Source: Circinella minor (Eukaryota > Mucoromycota > Mucoromycetes > Mucorales > Lichtheimiaceae). From it: 64,000 nt of DNA. Below the pieces are notes generated by a model. That model did not search any database. It had not been told where the DNA came from and worked only from the letters and a program-made list of their open reading frames with translations. Both the position numbers and the translations under genes were made by a program. How positions within the stretch are numbered: position 1 is the first letter of the stretch; every line of letters starts with the position of its first letter. The DNA lies in the NCBI GenBank assembly GCA_016758965.1, contig JAEPRB010000042.1:124001-188000 (forward strand), read 5' to 3'. Shown in pieces: positions 49,531 to 60,721 of this stretch.

Positions 49531-51775
49531 TTAATATTTGGCTAATAATGAACCAGTCAATCGATACTTCAAAATTATACATATGATTGAACCAATTATA
49601 TAAACCGAGCCAGAAAATATTTGAATACCAATGTAACCATTATTAGGTGTTATTTGTTGAATCGCAGCTGCAATGGGAGTTCCTGTTTATAATTATATAT
49701 GTATATATAACTTAGTAAATATAATTCTTAAAATTCATTTTTTTTTTAAAAAAAGGAATCCAGTTTGAAGATAACTTACCCATAGCTGCAATGGAACTAA
49801 AAATAAAAGTAATAGATAGTCCAGAAGCAAGTTTGTCGACACCAACAACGCTAGCTGTAATGGGAGCAGCCTAAAAGTTGGTTAAGTTAGTTTTTATTCA
49901 TGCTTATATATATATAACAAAATATAATTATTACTATAATAACTTACCAATGCGTAATACATTCCAGAAGTTGCTCCCCAAAGAATACAAAACACCAAGA
50001 GAATGTTATAAGAAGTTGCAAATGGCCAAATAACAAATGAAAATAAACCGGAAAGCACAGAGATAATGATAAACATATTCAAACGTCCTATTTTGTCTGC
50101 AATAAAACCTAATCCAACACGTCCCACGGCGTTCATAGCACTTAAAATAGCCAACAAATTTGCCGCATCCGTCTGATCAAGGCCAATATCTGCTGCATAC
50201 TCTAAAAACAAGAAAAAAGAATTGTAACTTTGGCTTAAGTCATTGATAATAATAAAGTCAAACCCAACAAACCTATTTTTTATTTATTTATACAACTTAC
50301 TTGGTAGATAAAACAATCCAGGCAAGTATCCCAAGAGAGACACTACTGATCCAAGCAACCATAAATCAAAGTTTACTATTTTGAACATTGATAATTGAAT
50401 GGGTGATTTTAATAAAGGTTGACTTTTGCGACAAGATGGAGGAACACGGTCTTTAATCAAAATGGTTCCTATTGTGCAAATTCCCAATAAGAAAAATCCC
50501 AATATTCTGTAGGCCCATGGTAAACCGTATTCTATAATCAAAAAATTAACCTATATATATACATAGTAATATATTAATTTAGGTATATTCAAACTATGTT
50601 ACTCGAAATCGAATATACTAAAATAAAAGCAGTACTAGTGTATATAATAATAATCACTTTACCATAGGAGACATTGCTAACGCTCCAAGACCAGATCCCG
50701 CAGTGCTTATACCCATGGCTGTTGCTCGACGTGTAGTAAACCTATAAGTTTTAGTAATGTTAATATTATTCTAAAAAAAAATAAAGAAGCTCAAAAGCTC
50801 CTAGTATAAGGATCATTTCAAATGAATATTGTAACATTTACCATTGTGGAATAACGGAAGCAATCGACTAATATACATTTTAAAACAAGTGTCAGCATGC
50901 AGTATTATTAGTTTTATTTATGTACGTATACGTAAGTAGTCATGAAAAAAAATATTAAATCAACTAGTATATTTATATCATACCATATAGAGAAATGATC
51001 CACCAAATCCAAAAAGCAAACCTTGTGTCAAATATAAATGCCAAACTTCTGTACTGAATCCAGCAAGAATTATGGCAAGACACATGAGAAATCCACCTAA
51101 TCCATAACTAAACCGTGTCCCAAAGCGAGAAAGTAATATACTGAGTGGTGAGAATATGTTTAAGCTGACAAAAATAAGAGATCCAATAGTAATGAGCTCC
51201 AATGTACTAGCTTTGCCTTTTAGTATTGAAGTAGCATAGGCTTGTGAAAAGAGTCCCCATAAATTTGCAACGCCCATTAAAACAAAATAACCCAAAAATC
51301 CAGCAGCGGCTACAGCCCTAATTGACAGTTACAATTATAAAAAAAAAGTTATTATAATTAGAATAATGTCAGACTACGTACAACAACAAAAAAATACAAG
51401 AACTGTTTTTTTTATTCACCATCCATAACCACCATCCGGTATGTCATCAAGAGTGTCTGTTGATGAGTCAGCAATAGTACTTTCATCTCTCTCTACTATA
51501 GCGTACCAAAAAGCGGGAAGAAATAAAATTACAAAATTAGACTTGACGATGGTGTTAAAAGAGTCCAAAAAATAAATGAATGGTTTACCTGTATCAATTT
51601 TTTCCAAGTGATTTGGCACAAGCTCTTTATTGTTCTGTGAGTATGATTTATTCATCAAAAATTGATTATTTATTATAAAATCCTTGACAACGCCTTTTTC
51701 AAGATCAACATTAATGATGTGTTGAGTAACCGTAAGTTCATTGTCACTTTCATCAGATCGGGGTGTACAAGTCAT
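49531..51775 (-). CDS. MFS monocarboxylate-transporter-like protein, copy 1
   Basis: Nine exons in phase: 51775-51589, 51495-51420, 51317-50984, 50867-50842, 50741-50663, 50550-50301, 50201-49948, 49870-49780 and 49682-49531, giving 482 residues. The N-terminal cytoplasmic part (about 85 residues) ends in PDGGYGW, the signature before the first helix of SLC16/Mch-type monocarboxylate transporters. Twelve hydrophobic segments follow. The loop after helix 2-3 has SRFGTRFSYGLGG, and the loop after helix 8 has the MFS motif NAVGRVGLGFIADKIGR. The C-terminus is short (RLTGSLLAKY). The likely substrate is a small carboxylate or related metabolite, but it cannot be read from sequence. Intron 1 has a length divisible by three and no stop, so retention would keep the frame. 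Tandem with the gene at 52576-54762. Confidence 0.88.
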
Positions 51776-52575
51776 TTTTCATATAAATTATTTGTTTGGA
51801 GTTGTAAAAAAGAAAAGAAACAAGATGTACTTTTTTTTGTTGCTGTTGAAATACTAGGACAGTATTTATATAAAAAAAATTTAATGTTAGATTGGTATTC
51901 TTATGTTTCTATGAATTAAATTCTCTGAGTTACTTGTAATGACTGTATTAACGTTAAATTAACTAGAAACCTCTTGAGATCAGTTAAAGACATTTTTTTG
52001 ATCCGCACGTTCGGCCTAACGTTTTTACGTTCAGAGAAAAATTGGGGTATGACCGAATTATATACCAAAACGAGAAAATTGAACCAATCCAAAATCGTAT
52101 ACGCCATTGGTTACTGTTATGCATGTACCGATGCACCTGTTAATCGTTATTCCTTAATTCACACAAGGTTTTAACAATTTTATTTTGATTACTATTTATG
52201 CTTTTATTTATTTCAATACTTACCATCTAAATAGTATAATGAAATTTTATCTTTTATATATCAACTTATTATTGTTGTTATCTGTAAATGATCTACAACT
52301 AGAATTTATAATTTTTGTGGGGAAAATAAATATAATTTGTTAAAGATTAATAATATAATACGATAAAAAAATAAAAAACTTATTAATCAAAATGATATTA
52401 CTTTTTATTCATTTATTTATTTCATGTACATTTTTGAATAAGATAATACAATAAATCAATTAATCTATGTATATATGTGTTCTTAGCTTTAAATATCTGA
52501 AAGAAAGGGTATATATGATGATATGTGTAGATGAATAAAGAAAGAAATTATTATGAAATAGAAATAGAAAACTGA
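51776..52575. other. Spacer between the two transporter genes
   Basis: No coding region supported. It must hold the promoter of copy 1 and the 3' end of copy 2. Confidence 0.4.
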
Positions 52576-52894
52576 TTAATATATTGAAAACAAAGAGCCT
52601 GTCAACCGATATTTTAGAATTATACATATAATCGATCCTAATACGTATACCGCTCCTACAAACATCTGAATACCAATATATCCATTATTTAGTGTTGCTT
52701 CTTGAATGGCAGATGAAATGGGAGTACCTGAATTAGTTCAAAGAAATTAGTAATGTATACTATGTAGATCTATACGTTTTAATCCAATATAATTATTCTT
52801 ACCCATTGCTGATATAGCACTAAAGATAAAAAGAATAGATAATCCAGAAGATAATTTTTCCAAGCCAACAACACTGGCAGTGATTGGAGCAGCC

Positions 52895-52928
<34 letters not shown>

Positions 52929-54762
52929 AAAAGAGAGTAATGAGGTAAACACAGTAATACAAATGTTTTTTTTCCCCGTCAATGTCATTGTAATAACAAA
53001 AAGGAAAGAGAGAGAAACTAGTCAATTAACAAAAAAAAACACATACCAATGCATAATATAATCCGCAAGTTATACCCCACAAAATACAATAAACCAATAG
53101 AATGTTATATGACGAAGCAAATGGCCAAATTACAAATGAGAATATACCAGATAACGCTGATCCAATAATAAACATGTTGAGGCGACCTATATAATCAGCA
53201 AGCAGACCTAGCCCTATACGACCAATAGCGCTCATAGCTAATAATACAGAAAGCAAATTAGACGAGTCATACTCATTGATTCCAATCTCTGCGGCATATT
53301 CTGTAAAAATAATTTAAAAAGTTAGTAATTTATTTTCGGATTAAATGTGTATCATTATTCAAAATATTTATATTCAAAATCATACTTGGAATGTAAAACA
53401 ATGGTGCTAAATAACCCATGAGAGAAATAACAGCACCAATCAGCCATATATTGAAATTAACTACTTTGAACATTGAGAAATCGATTGGTGATTTTTTCAT
53501 TTTCTGTTGCTGTTTGATACGATATGAACGAGGAAGACGATCTTTGATAAGAATTGTACCGACGGCAGCGACACCAAGTGCAAAAAATCCGAGAATGTGG
53601 TATGCCCATCCGATTCCATATTTTTGAATCAGATAATTTGATAAGGGACTAAGACATAAACCTCCCAACCCTGTTCCAGATGCACAGATACCCATAGCAA
53701 AAGCTCTCTTTTTTGAAAACCTAGGTTATCAAACACATACAAGATTTCTTATTAGTATTATATGATAAATAATGTTCTTTTTAAACTTTTTACAAATTTG
53801 TATATTACCATTGTGGAATCACAGATGCAATCGACTATTATCATTATTAAATATATTGAAAATAATATATAAGGATTAATTGTTAATATAACATCAAAAA
53901 AATAGAATATGATGGGTTTGTATAGACTTTACTATCATATGTACAGTACCATATAAACAAATGCACATCCAAATCCATATAATACGCCTTGAGTAAGATA
54001 AATATGCCAGATTTCATAACTGAAACCTGTCAATATAACGCCTAAGACCATCAATACACTTCCTAGTGCGTAATTGAAACGTGTACCAAACCGAGCAGTT
54101 AAAATACTGACTGGGCTTAATACGTTTAAACATACATTAGTAACAGAACCAACTGTCATTAATGCCAATGTACTTGCTTTGCCTTCTAACACGGATGTTG
54201 CATATGCTTGAGAGAACAATCCCCAAATTGATGCTATACCAAACATAATAAAATTACCCAAGAAACCGGCTACTACAATTGCCCTAGAAAAATAATACAA
54301 TTTTAGCATTGTACAACAACCGAATAAAAATATCACTTATGCATTTTAGAGTAAATATAATGTACATGAAGATTATTATTATCATTACTTACCAGCCATA
54401 TCCACCATCTGGAATGTCATTTAAAATATTATCTGGTAAAGGCTCGACTATACTTGCTTCATCAATGCCTGAAACGACAGTGTTGTAAATATATAAAGCA
54501 TCATGTTGAACAATCTCTAAAAATTAACTGCCACAAAAAAATCGTTCTTTTGTTCGATATATGATATAATTAAAAAATAAATAAATGCTTACATACCTGA
54601 AGGGTCTTTTTCTAAAGTATGTTGTTGTTGTTGTTGTTGTGATTCATTATAATCATTGTTTTGGTTTTTTTCTTCTATAGTATAAATTGAAACTTTTTCA
54701 AGATCAAAATTATTTGCCGGGACATTTTCGGCTCGGTCCGAAAAAGGCGAAATAGCAGCCAT
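52576..54762 (-). CDS. MFS monocarboxylate-transporter-like protein, copy 2
   Basis: Eight exons in phase: 54762-54597, 54468-54393, 54283-53950, 53834-53809, 53720-53386, 53300-53047, 52893-52803 and 52727-52576, giving 477 residues. The sequence parallels copy 1 throughout (DGGYGW, SVLEGKASTLALMTVGS, ARFGTRFNYALGS, SIASVIPQW, SAIGRIGLGLLADYIGR, RLTGSLFSIY). Exons of 76, 334, 26, 254, 91 and 152 nt have the same lengths in both copies. The intron that splits copy 1 after ALAMSPM is absent here (CLSPLSNYLIQ is continuous). The N-terminus is different and has a Gln run. It is a tandem duplicate in the same orientation, about 800 bases upstream of copy 1. Confidence 0.88.
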
Positions 54763-56433
54763 CGTGTCAAAATTTCTAATGAAGTGAGATACAAAAAAAA
54801 AAAAAGAGCAATAAGAAAAAAGACAAATTGATAGGCATATATATATAATTTTTTTTTTATTTCTTTGTGATCACCCATGATGCTTATCTCCCACCCTTAA
54901 GAGCGCGCTTTTATTACTTAAAAAAAAAGACCGCAAAGTCGTTAGTAGATCATGTTTTTTTTTACTTTTGAGTTTATTGTTGAATAGGGCAAGAAGATTG
55001 TTGTTTTTCTTTTCTAATTGTAAATACGTAAAACTAACGGGATAATTTTTTCACCACTTCGGATAATTCGGCGTTACTTTATAGTCCCCTTTATACTCAA
55101 TAATAATATTTGTTGTTGTCAAATAGAATATTCCTTTGGTATGCCTTTTCCAGTAGTTCAAATTTTTTACTCTTTTTTTTTCCCGTGATCTATAAATACT
55201 ACTCAATGGTGGGAATCATAGTTGTGATCAGTTTATAAATAACTGATCCGGTATAATAAGTTAACCTTTTTTTAATACCTGAGTTGTTTTCTTGTTACTA
55301 ACGAAATTTATTCACGTTAGAACTATTGATCCATATTACACCCGCTATTTGTAATACATATCCCATGTTCGTGGAATTCTTCACATGGTGACAAAAATAT
55401 CATTTTTGGTATTAACAGGTTTTTTTTATGGTTGTTACGGATTATATGTTAAACTTTTATTTTGTATATAAATATATATATATTGTTGTGTTAAATAGCA
55501 CAAGAAATAATATATTATTACAAGCATAAAATAAAGTAGCCGCGAATGATATACAGTCATATTTCGTTCAGCATCATATGATATTAAAAAAAATTGTCAA
55601 TAACTGCACTGAGTATAAGTCCCTTTGTTGTCGAATCGTAAATAAAGTAATTTAATAAAACGAATAGATAGCTTTTGCAATTGTGTTTTGCATAACAATA
55701 TAGCTTTCTTTTACACTCTAAAGAAGGACTACGTACTACAGCAAGAAATATAAAAATGTCCTGACAACTTCTATCCTCAAATATATGTGAAAAAATACAT
55801 ATCTTTTTTTTTTTACTTCAGTAAAATTTATATTATTATTATCTGCTAATTTTTCAATACATGTTATGAATTGGAAAGCCATAATACTTTACGTATGTGA
55901 TAAACAAGTTGGTTAGGTGTTCATTTCATATATAATATAATATGATGAAGTGAGAGTTTCTCGCTTCTTTTGTAAATAACACATTGCTAGAACAATGTTC
56001 CGAATGTCTCAGTATCAATACCTCATAATAACAAAAAACAATTATTCGATATAATGATATACGTACATCTTTCATCGATATATTACTGTATGGCGTTTGT
56101 ATTTAACTTTATATGAGAAACTAACAACAACAATACTGGCACTAGTGGGATGTTGTTAATAGGTGCCAAATATGGAACAAAGTTTTCTCTGTGATATTTT
56201 ACTGCTGGTGAAACTTAAAAAGGTGCATAATTGAAACTATTTTACTCCACGTTTTTTCTTATTCCACCAAAAACAACACAGACAAACAAGCATATTTATT
56301 ACTTGTAATAACAATCAAAGTTCAAGTTAGTCTCTCTTTTTTCTTCTTCTCATGTTCTTAATCAATGATTCATTTCAGTCATTAAATAAACTTTTTGTTA
56401 TTTTTTCTTTTACTACTACCTTTTTAGTTAATA
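54763..56433. other. Intergenic between divergent genes
   Basis: No gene seen in 1.7 kb. The two ends should contain promoters of transporter copy 2 (minus) and of the small membrane protein (plus). Confidence 0.4.
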
Positions 56434-57088
56434 ATGCTTACTGAACGAGGACCACCAAAAGATTATGATATTCCATCAACCATTGTCATTGTAAAGTTCT
56501 TTTTTGTCCCTCTTCAATCATATAAAATTATATAGAACGTGCCATTTTTTCGGTTATTATTCTTTTCTTCTCCTTTTCCATTTAACACGATTGTCTTTTT
56601 TTCGATATTAGTATATTTTGGTGATTATGTTAGGCGTTGGTATGTGTTTTTGTTTACGACGAGCCAACCGATTGCTACCTAATCAGCGTAGTTTTCAACT
56701 ACGACCTACATCAGCTACACAACGACGAGGTTATGATATTGCAGACGAGGAACAGGGAGATCCAGAATCACGAACAGGTTTATTAAGTGCAGGATACGAT
56801 GAAGAAGAAGAAGAGGGAGAGGACGAGCATAATCGTTTTATGAATCGAAGGGAAGATCGGAGAAGGGTGGATGATTATGATCCTGATGAGTTGGAGGACT
56901 GTGAAGAAGAATTTGGTGACATGCAGGGAGCATCAAGTCCAAGTTCCCCTATGAATGATAGCAGTAACAATGACAAGCCTCGTACACCATTATTTGGTAT
57001 TGTTGACGACGACGACGATGACGACGAGGATAATAGTGATAATGAACAGCGTGAATCACAGCAGAAGAAAAAGGATAAAACAAAATAA
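56434..57088 (+). CDS. Small single-pass membrane protein with acidic tail
   Basis: Two exons: 56434-56490 and 56612-57088 give 177 residues. The first exon encodes MLTERGPPKDYDIPSTIVI; with the second exon this makes one hydrophobic segment (residues about 15-34, STIVIYILVIMLGVGMCFCL) directly followed by Arg-rich LRRANRLLPNQR, so the tail is probably cytosolic. The rest is strongly acidic (runs of Glu and Asp around residues 75-125 and 150-165) with SPSSP-type sites. No enzyme domain is seen and the family is not recognised. Cys residues beside the membrane could be palmitoylated (inference). Confidence 0.7.
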
Positions 57089-57341
57089 TTTATTATAAAA
57101 TGAAGTATCGTTTGCTTGTAAATGATCCCTTTGTTTTTCGGCAGATCTGTTAGAAAGTTAATAAAGTGCATACCAAATTTTCATTACTTGGAGTAATGGT
57201 AGATTAAGAAAATCACCGCTACTTTCTCTTTGTTAATGCCGATAATAATATATTTAACCTGTAATTTATAATTTTTTTTTTATTTCTTTCCTTATTCTTT
57301 TTTATTTCTACTTGTTTATATATATATATTTAAGAATCAAT

Positions 57342-57728
57342 ATGATTCGTCGAGAACCAACAGCAATCACATTAAACATTCATGATGTTGAAGAATTACA
57401 GGACTTAAAACAAATGTATCAACAAGAAGAAGAGTGGCGTACACAAATGGCAAAAAATTCTCAACAAGGAAATCATGACATTGAATACTTGCTTGATCAA
57501 GCCATGGACAACAAAAATACCAAAGATGACAACAATAGCAAAAATACGAATAATGAAATTCTTACAGAAACCGTACCCAGTAATAATAGTAATAGCAATA
57601 GTTTCTTAACAAAACGAAGACGCATTGCCAATAATTCCTCAAGTCAACGACGTTCTGCTGATGCACGAAAACGACTTGGTGTTGACCAACAACAACAGCC
57701 AATATACAAGATGGGTCGTCAAGTATAA
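57342..57728 (+). CDS. CDC26: Anaphase-promoting complex subunit CDC26 (APC12)
   Basis: A single exon of 128 residues. The start MIRREPTAITLNIHDVEELQ was chosen over an upstream in-frame ATG at 57312 because the first residues are the conserved part of the family: CDC26 proteins begin M-(L/I)-R-R-x-P-T and this segment inserts into the TPR groove of APC6/Cdc16. The middle is Asn-rich and disordered. Near the end RSADARKRLGV resembles the conserved R-x-R-(I/L)-G-V motif. The protein stabilises APC/C, the ubiquitin ligase that drives anaphase. It is convergent with the epimerase gene. The identification rests on short motifs only. Confidence 0.75.
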   Translation: MIRREPTAITLNIHDVEELQDLKQMYQQEEEWRTQMAKNSQQGNHDIEYLLDQAMDNKNTKDDNNSKNTNNEILTETVPSNNSNSNSFLTKRRRIANNSSSQRRSADARKRLGVDQQQQPIYKMGRQV

Positions 57729-58004
57729 ATAATGATAAAAATAATAATAATACTTTCTCACTCCTCCATACACATTTATATGTATGTATGTATATATATA
57801 TATAGACAGATAGATATCTTTCTATACACACAAGCGCGTCATATATAAAAATTTCCATAGTTTCTATTAAACATTATAACAGCAATACCAAAGAAAAAAA
57901 AGTACATAGCAACATATACACGCACATAATATAAATACTATTCATCTTTTTAATAATTTTTTTTCTCTCTCTTTCTCTTTTATCGTATTATTTTTTGTTT
58001 TATT

Positions 58005-59051
58005 TTATTGAATCCATTGCTTTTGAGCTTCATCGACCTTACTTCTAAAAGTAGCAATAACTTCATGAGGATTGGGTGCGCCATATAAAGAAGAACCAGC
58101 GACAATAACATTGGCACCAGCTTGTGCTGATGAATCAATGGTATCCAAAGCTAAACCACCATCTACTTCAATATCCAAATGAGGATATCTTTGACGTAAA
58201 GTAAGAGCCTTGGCAACACATTCTTCTTTATACTTTTGTCCACCAAAACCAGGTTCTACAGTCATGATCAAAATCATATCTGCCAATTCTGCTACATCTC
58301 CTAAGGCAACATCGACTGGTGTACCTGGCTTAAGAGCAACACCAGCTTTCATACCAGCCTTATGAATTTGATGAATCACAGAAATGGGATCATTGGTAGC
58401 TTCAATATGGAATGTATACATGTTACCACCAGCCTTGGCAATATCATCGACCCATTTAGCAGGATCAGAAACCATCATATGACAATCTAGAAGAGAATGC
58501 AAAAGTTTAATAATAGTAATAATATATCATCCTTATTTATTTATCCTCATCCTTTCTATCTCTCTTCCTTGTTCCCTTCCTCTTAGTTAGTGAGCTTACC
58601 AAAGAAAGCGTCGGTACATGGACGAAGACACTTGATAATAGGAGCACCCATAGTGATATTTGGTACAAAATGTCTAAAAACAAATATTAATTTGTTTCCT
58701 TAGTAACTAAACCCTCTATTATAATAGTAACCACTATTATCTTTTCTTTTCTTTTTATTTCTTTTCTTTTTTTACCCATCCATAACGTCTATAAGAATAT
58801 AAATATAAAACTCGGGGTCAGTTCATTTATATCTTCTTTCTTTTAGCTATGCTTAAAGCATTGATAAATAGGAGTTGTAGCAATTGTTGTCAAAAGATTT
58901 ACTATGAACACGTGTCTTGTTATAAAACAATTCAAGACAATTTACCTAAATGAAGCCAGTCAGCGCCATTCTTGACCATACGAGTAGCTTCAGCTTGTAA
59001 ATTAGCAAAGTCACATGCGAGAACGGAAGGTGCAATGATTGCTTTAGGCAT
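58005..59051 (-). CDS. RPE1: Ribulose-phosphate 3-epimerase
   Basis: Four exons in phase: 59051-58946, 58788-58776, 58673-58600 and 58486-58005, giving 224 residues, the normal length. The enzyme interconverts D-ribulose 5-phosphate and D-xylulose 5-phosphate in the pentose phosphate pathway, in the cytosol. Conserved parts are all present: [67 protein letters not shown] and VAGSSLYG. These include the metal-binding His and Asp residues and the phosphate-binding GG and GSS loops of the TIM barrel. The catalytic DVMDGH segment is assembled across a 13-nt microexon. Confidence 0.96.
58776..58788 (-). other. 13-nt microexon in the epimerase gene
   Basis: Minus strand ACGTTATGGATGG lies between a TATAG acceptor and a GTAAAA donor. 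It encodes D-V-M-D-G with bases shared at both ends and completes the conserved DVMDGHFVPN motif, so it must be included. Confidence 0.88.
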
Positions 59052-60721
59052 TTTTGCTGGTTGGTATTATTATAATAAATATATAAGAACAAAGAAGAAG
59101 ACGTGTTTCCTCCGAAACAATTTTTTTATACTATTATTTTATTTTTTTTACCCCACGCTTACAAAGGTAAAGAGCGAGATGTCCGTCGTTGATCGTTGAC
59201 CAATTAATTGCGTCACAGAAAATGCATTGTAAAAAAAAAAGTTCATTTATGGGCGTGAATATCAGCTGGTAATTTATCTATTTTTTTTTTCTGTGTAAGC
59301 CTTAGATTTACCCGATATTAAAGCAACTGATCCGCAATAGATATCCCAACACCTCTTTTTTTTTCATATCAATATACAAAGAAACTTAAACCTCTCCATT
59401 TTGATCAACTTCCTAATTAAGGTTTTAGATAAAGTAATCGATGAAGAATGTACTTTTAAATTGATGAGAATAACTGTTTTTTCTTTAAAAGAAAACTTTT
59501 CTTTTAAATGATATCATTGTAGATGATAATGATAGATGGATGATTGTTAATAATAGGTATATTCTAAAAAAAATCAGGCAGTTGATCTAATTATATACTT
59601 GATACAACAATGATACATAAACCAACATATTATAGTAATTAGTCGTATTATTGTCACGCAGTATTATCAATGAGGTGAGAAAGAGAAAAAAACAAATAAA
59701 GTGAGATAAACAAGCAAATATTAATTGGATTCATGTAACCAGTTACCATCTATACTTTCTCATCAATAATTTACATTTTTTCATTTACTCTATTCAATGT
59801 TATCATATGCGGCGAGAGATTTTTGAGCTTCTTTTTTTTTTTAGTTATGCAACATGCTGGGTAGTCAATGCTTTTTTTACAGAATTTTCCAACAAGCATG
59901 TGACATATTTACAGCACATTAAATATATATTCTTGAATATAGTCACAGTAGTTTAGACACTAACTTTGATCATTACTTATTACTACTATTACCTACCAGA
60001 CTCTTACTCAATTGTACTAAAAAAACAGTAAAAAAAAGAGATTATAAGATGCTTTGATGCTGGTTCTCCGTGAAGAAGTGCCGTGGATAAGTGATCATTA
60101 CATACTGCTACGTACAAAATAGCTACCATTATACAATGCGTACAATAATATTAACAAATCTTATAAGAATTCAAGATTAATAATAATAGATGTAATAGTT
60201 TTTATCATTACTTGTGTTAAACTTACGTATTCGACTCTACACTTAAATACATTTATAGCAAGAAAGCAATAAGTTAGTAGTATAAATGTATTTTAATAAC
60301 AACCAAAATGAGATAACTCATTTTCTTCCTGTTTCTACGGAATTGGAACCGGTCGTTTAGAAATATCTAGTTAATAGTAATCAATAGTATTATGTTTCTA
60401 TGAAATATTTTCCCCTTAATTCATGCAATCTTTATTTTTCTTTTCAATGATGTTTGCTTTCTTTACTTTCTTTTTTTTATCTCCTCATTAGTATTTTTGC
60501 TTAAATTATATTAGCCATTTCCCCACTTTCTTTGTAAATCAACTAATAATAATAATAATAATATATTACATTATAACAGTTTATACTACTTCTCTTACGA
60601 CTTATTATTATTAAATCTTCTCTTTCTCTTATTCTTTTATTTTCTTCTTCCTTTTTACTTAAATTTTTTTTAATCAATTACTTTATATATCAATAGTAAA
60701 GTGAACAAAAAAAAGAAAATC
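59052..60721. other. Intergenic between divergent genes
   Basis: No coding sequence or RNA gene recognised in about 1.7 kb. It should contain the promoters of the epimerase (minus) and the kelch gene (plus); a CT-rich tract at 60610-60660 precedes the latter. Confidence 0.45.
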
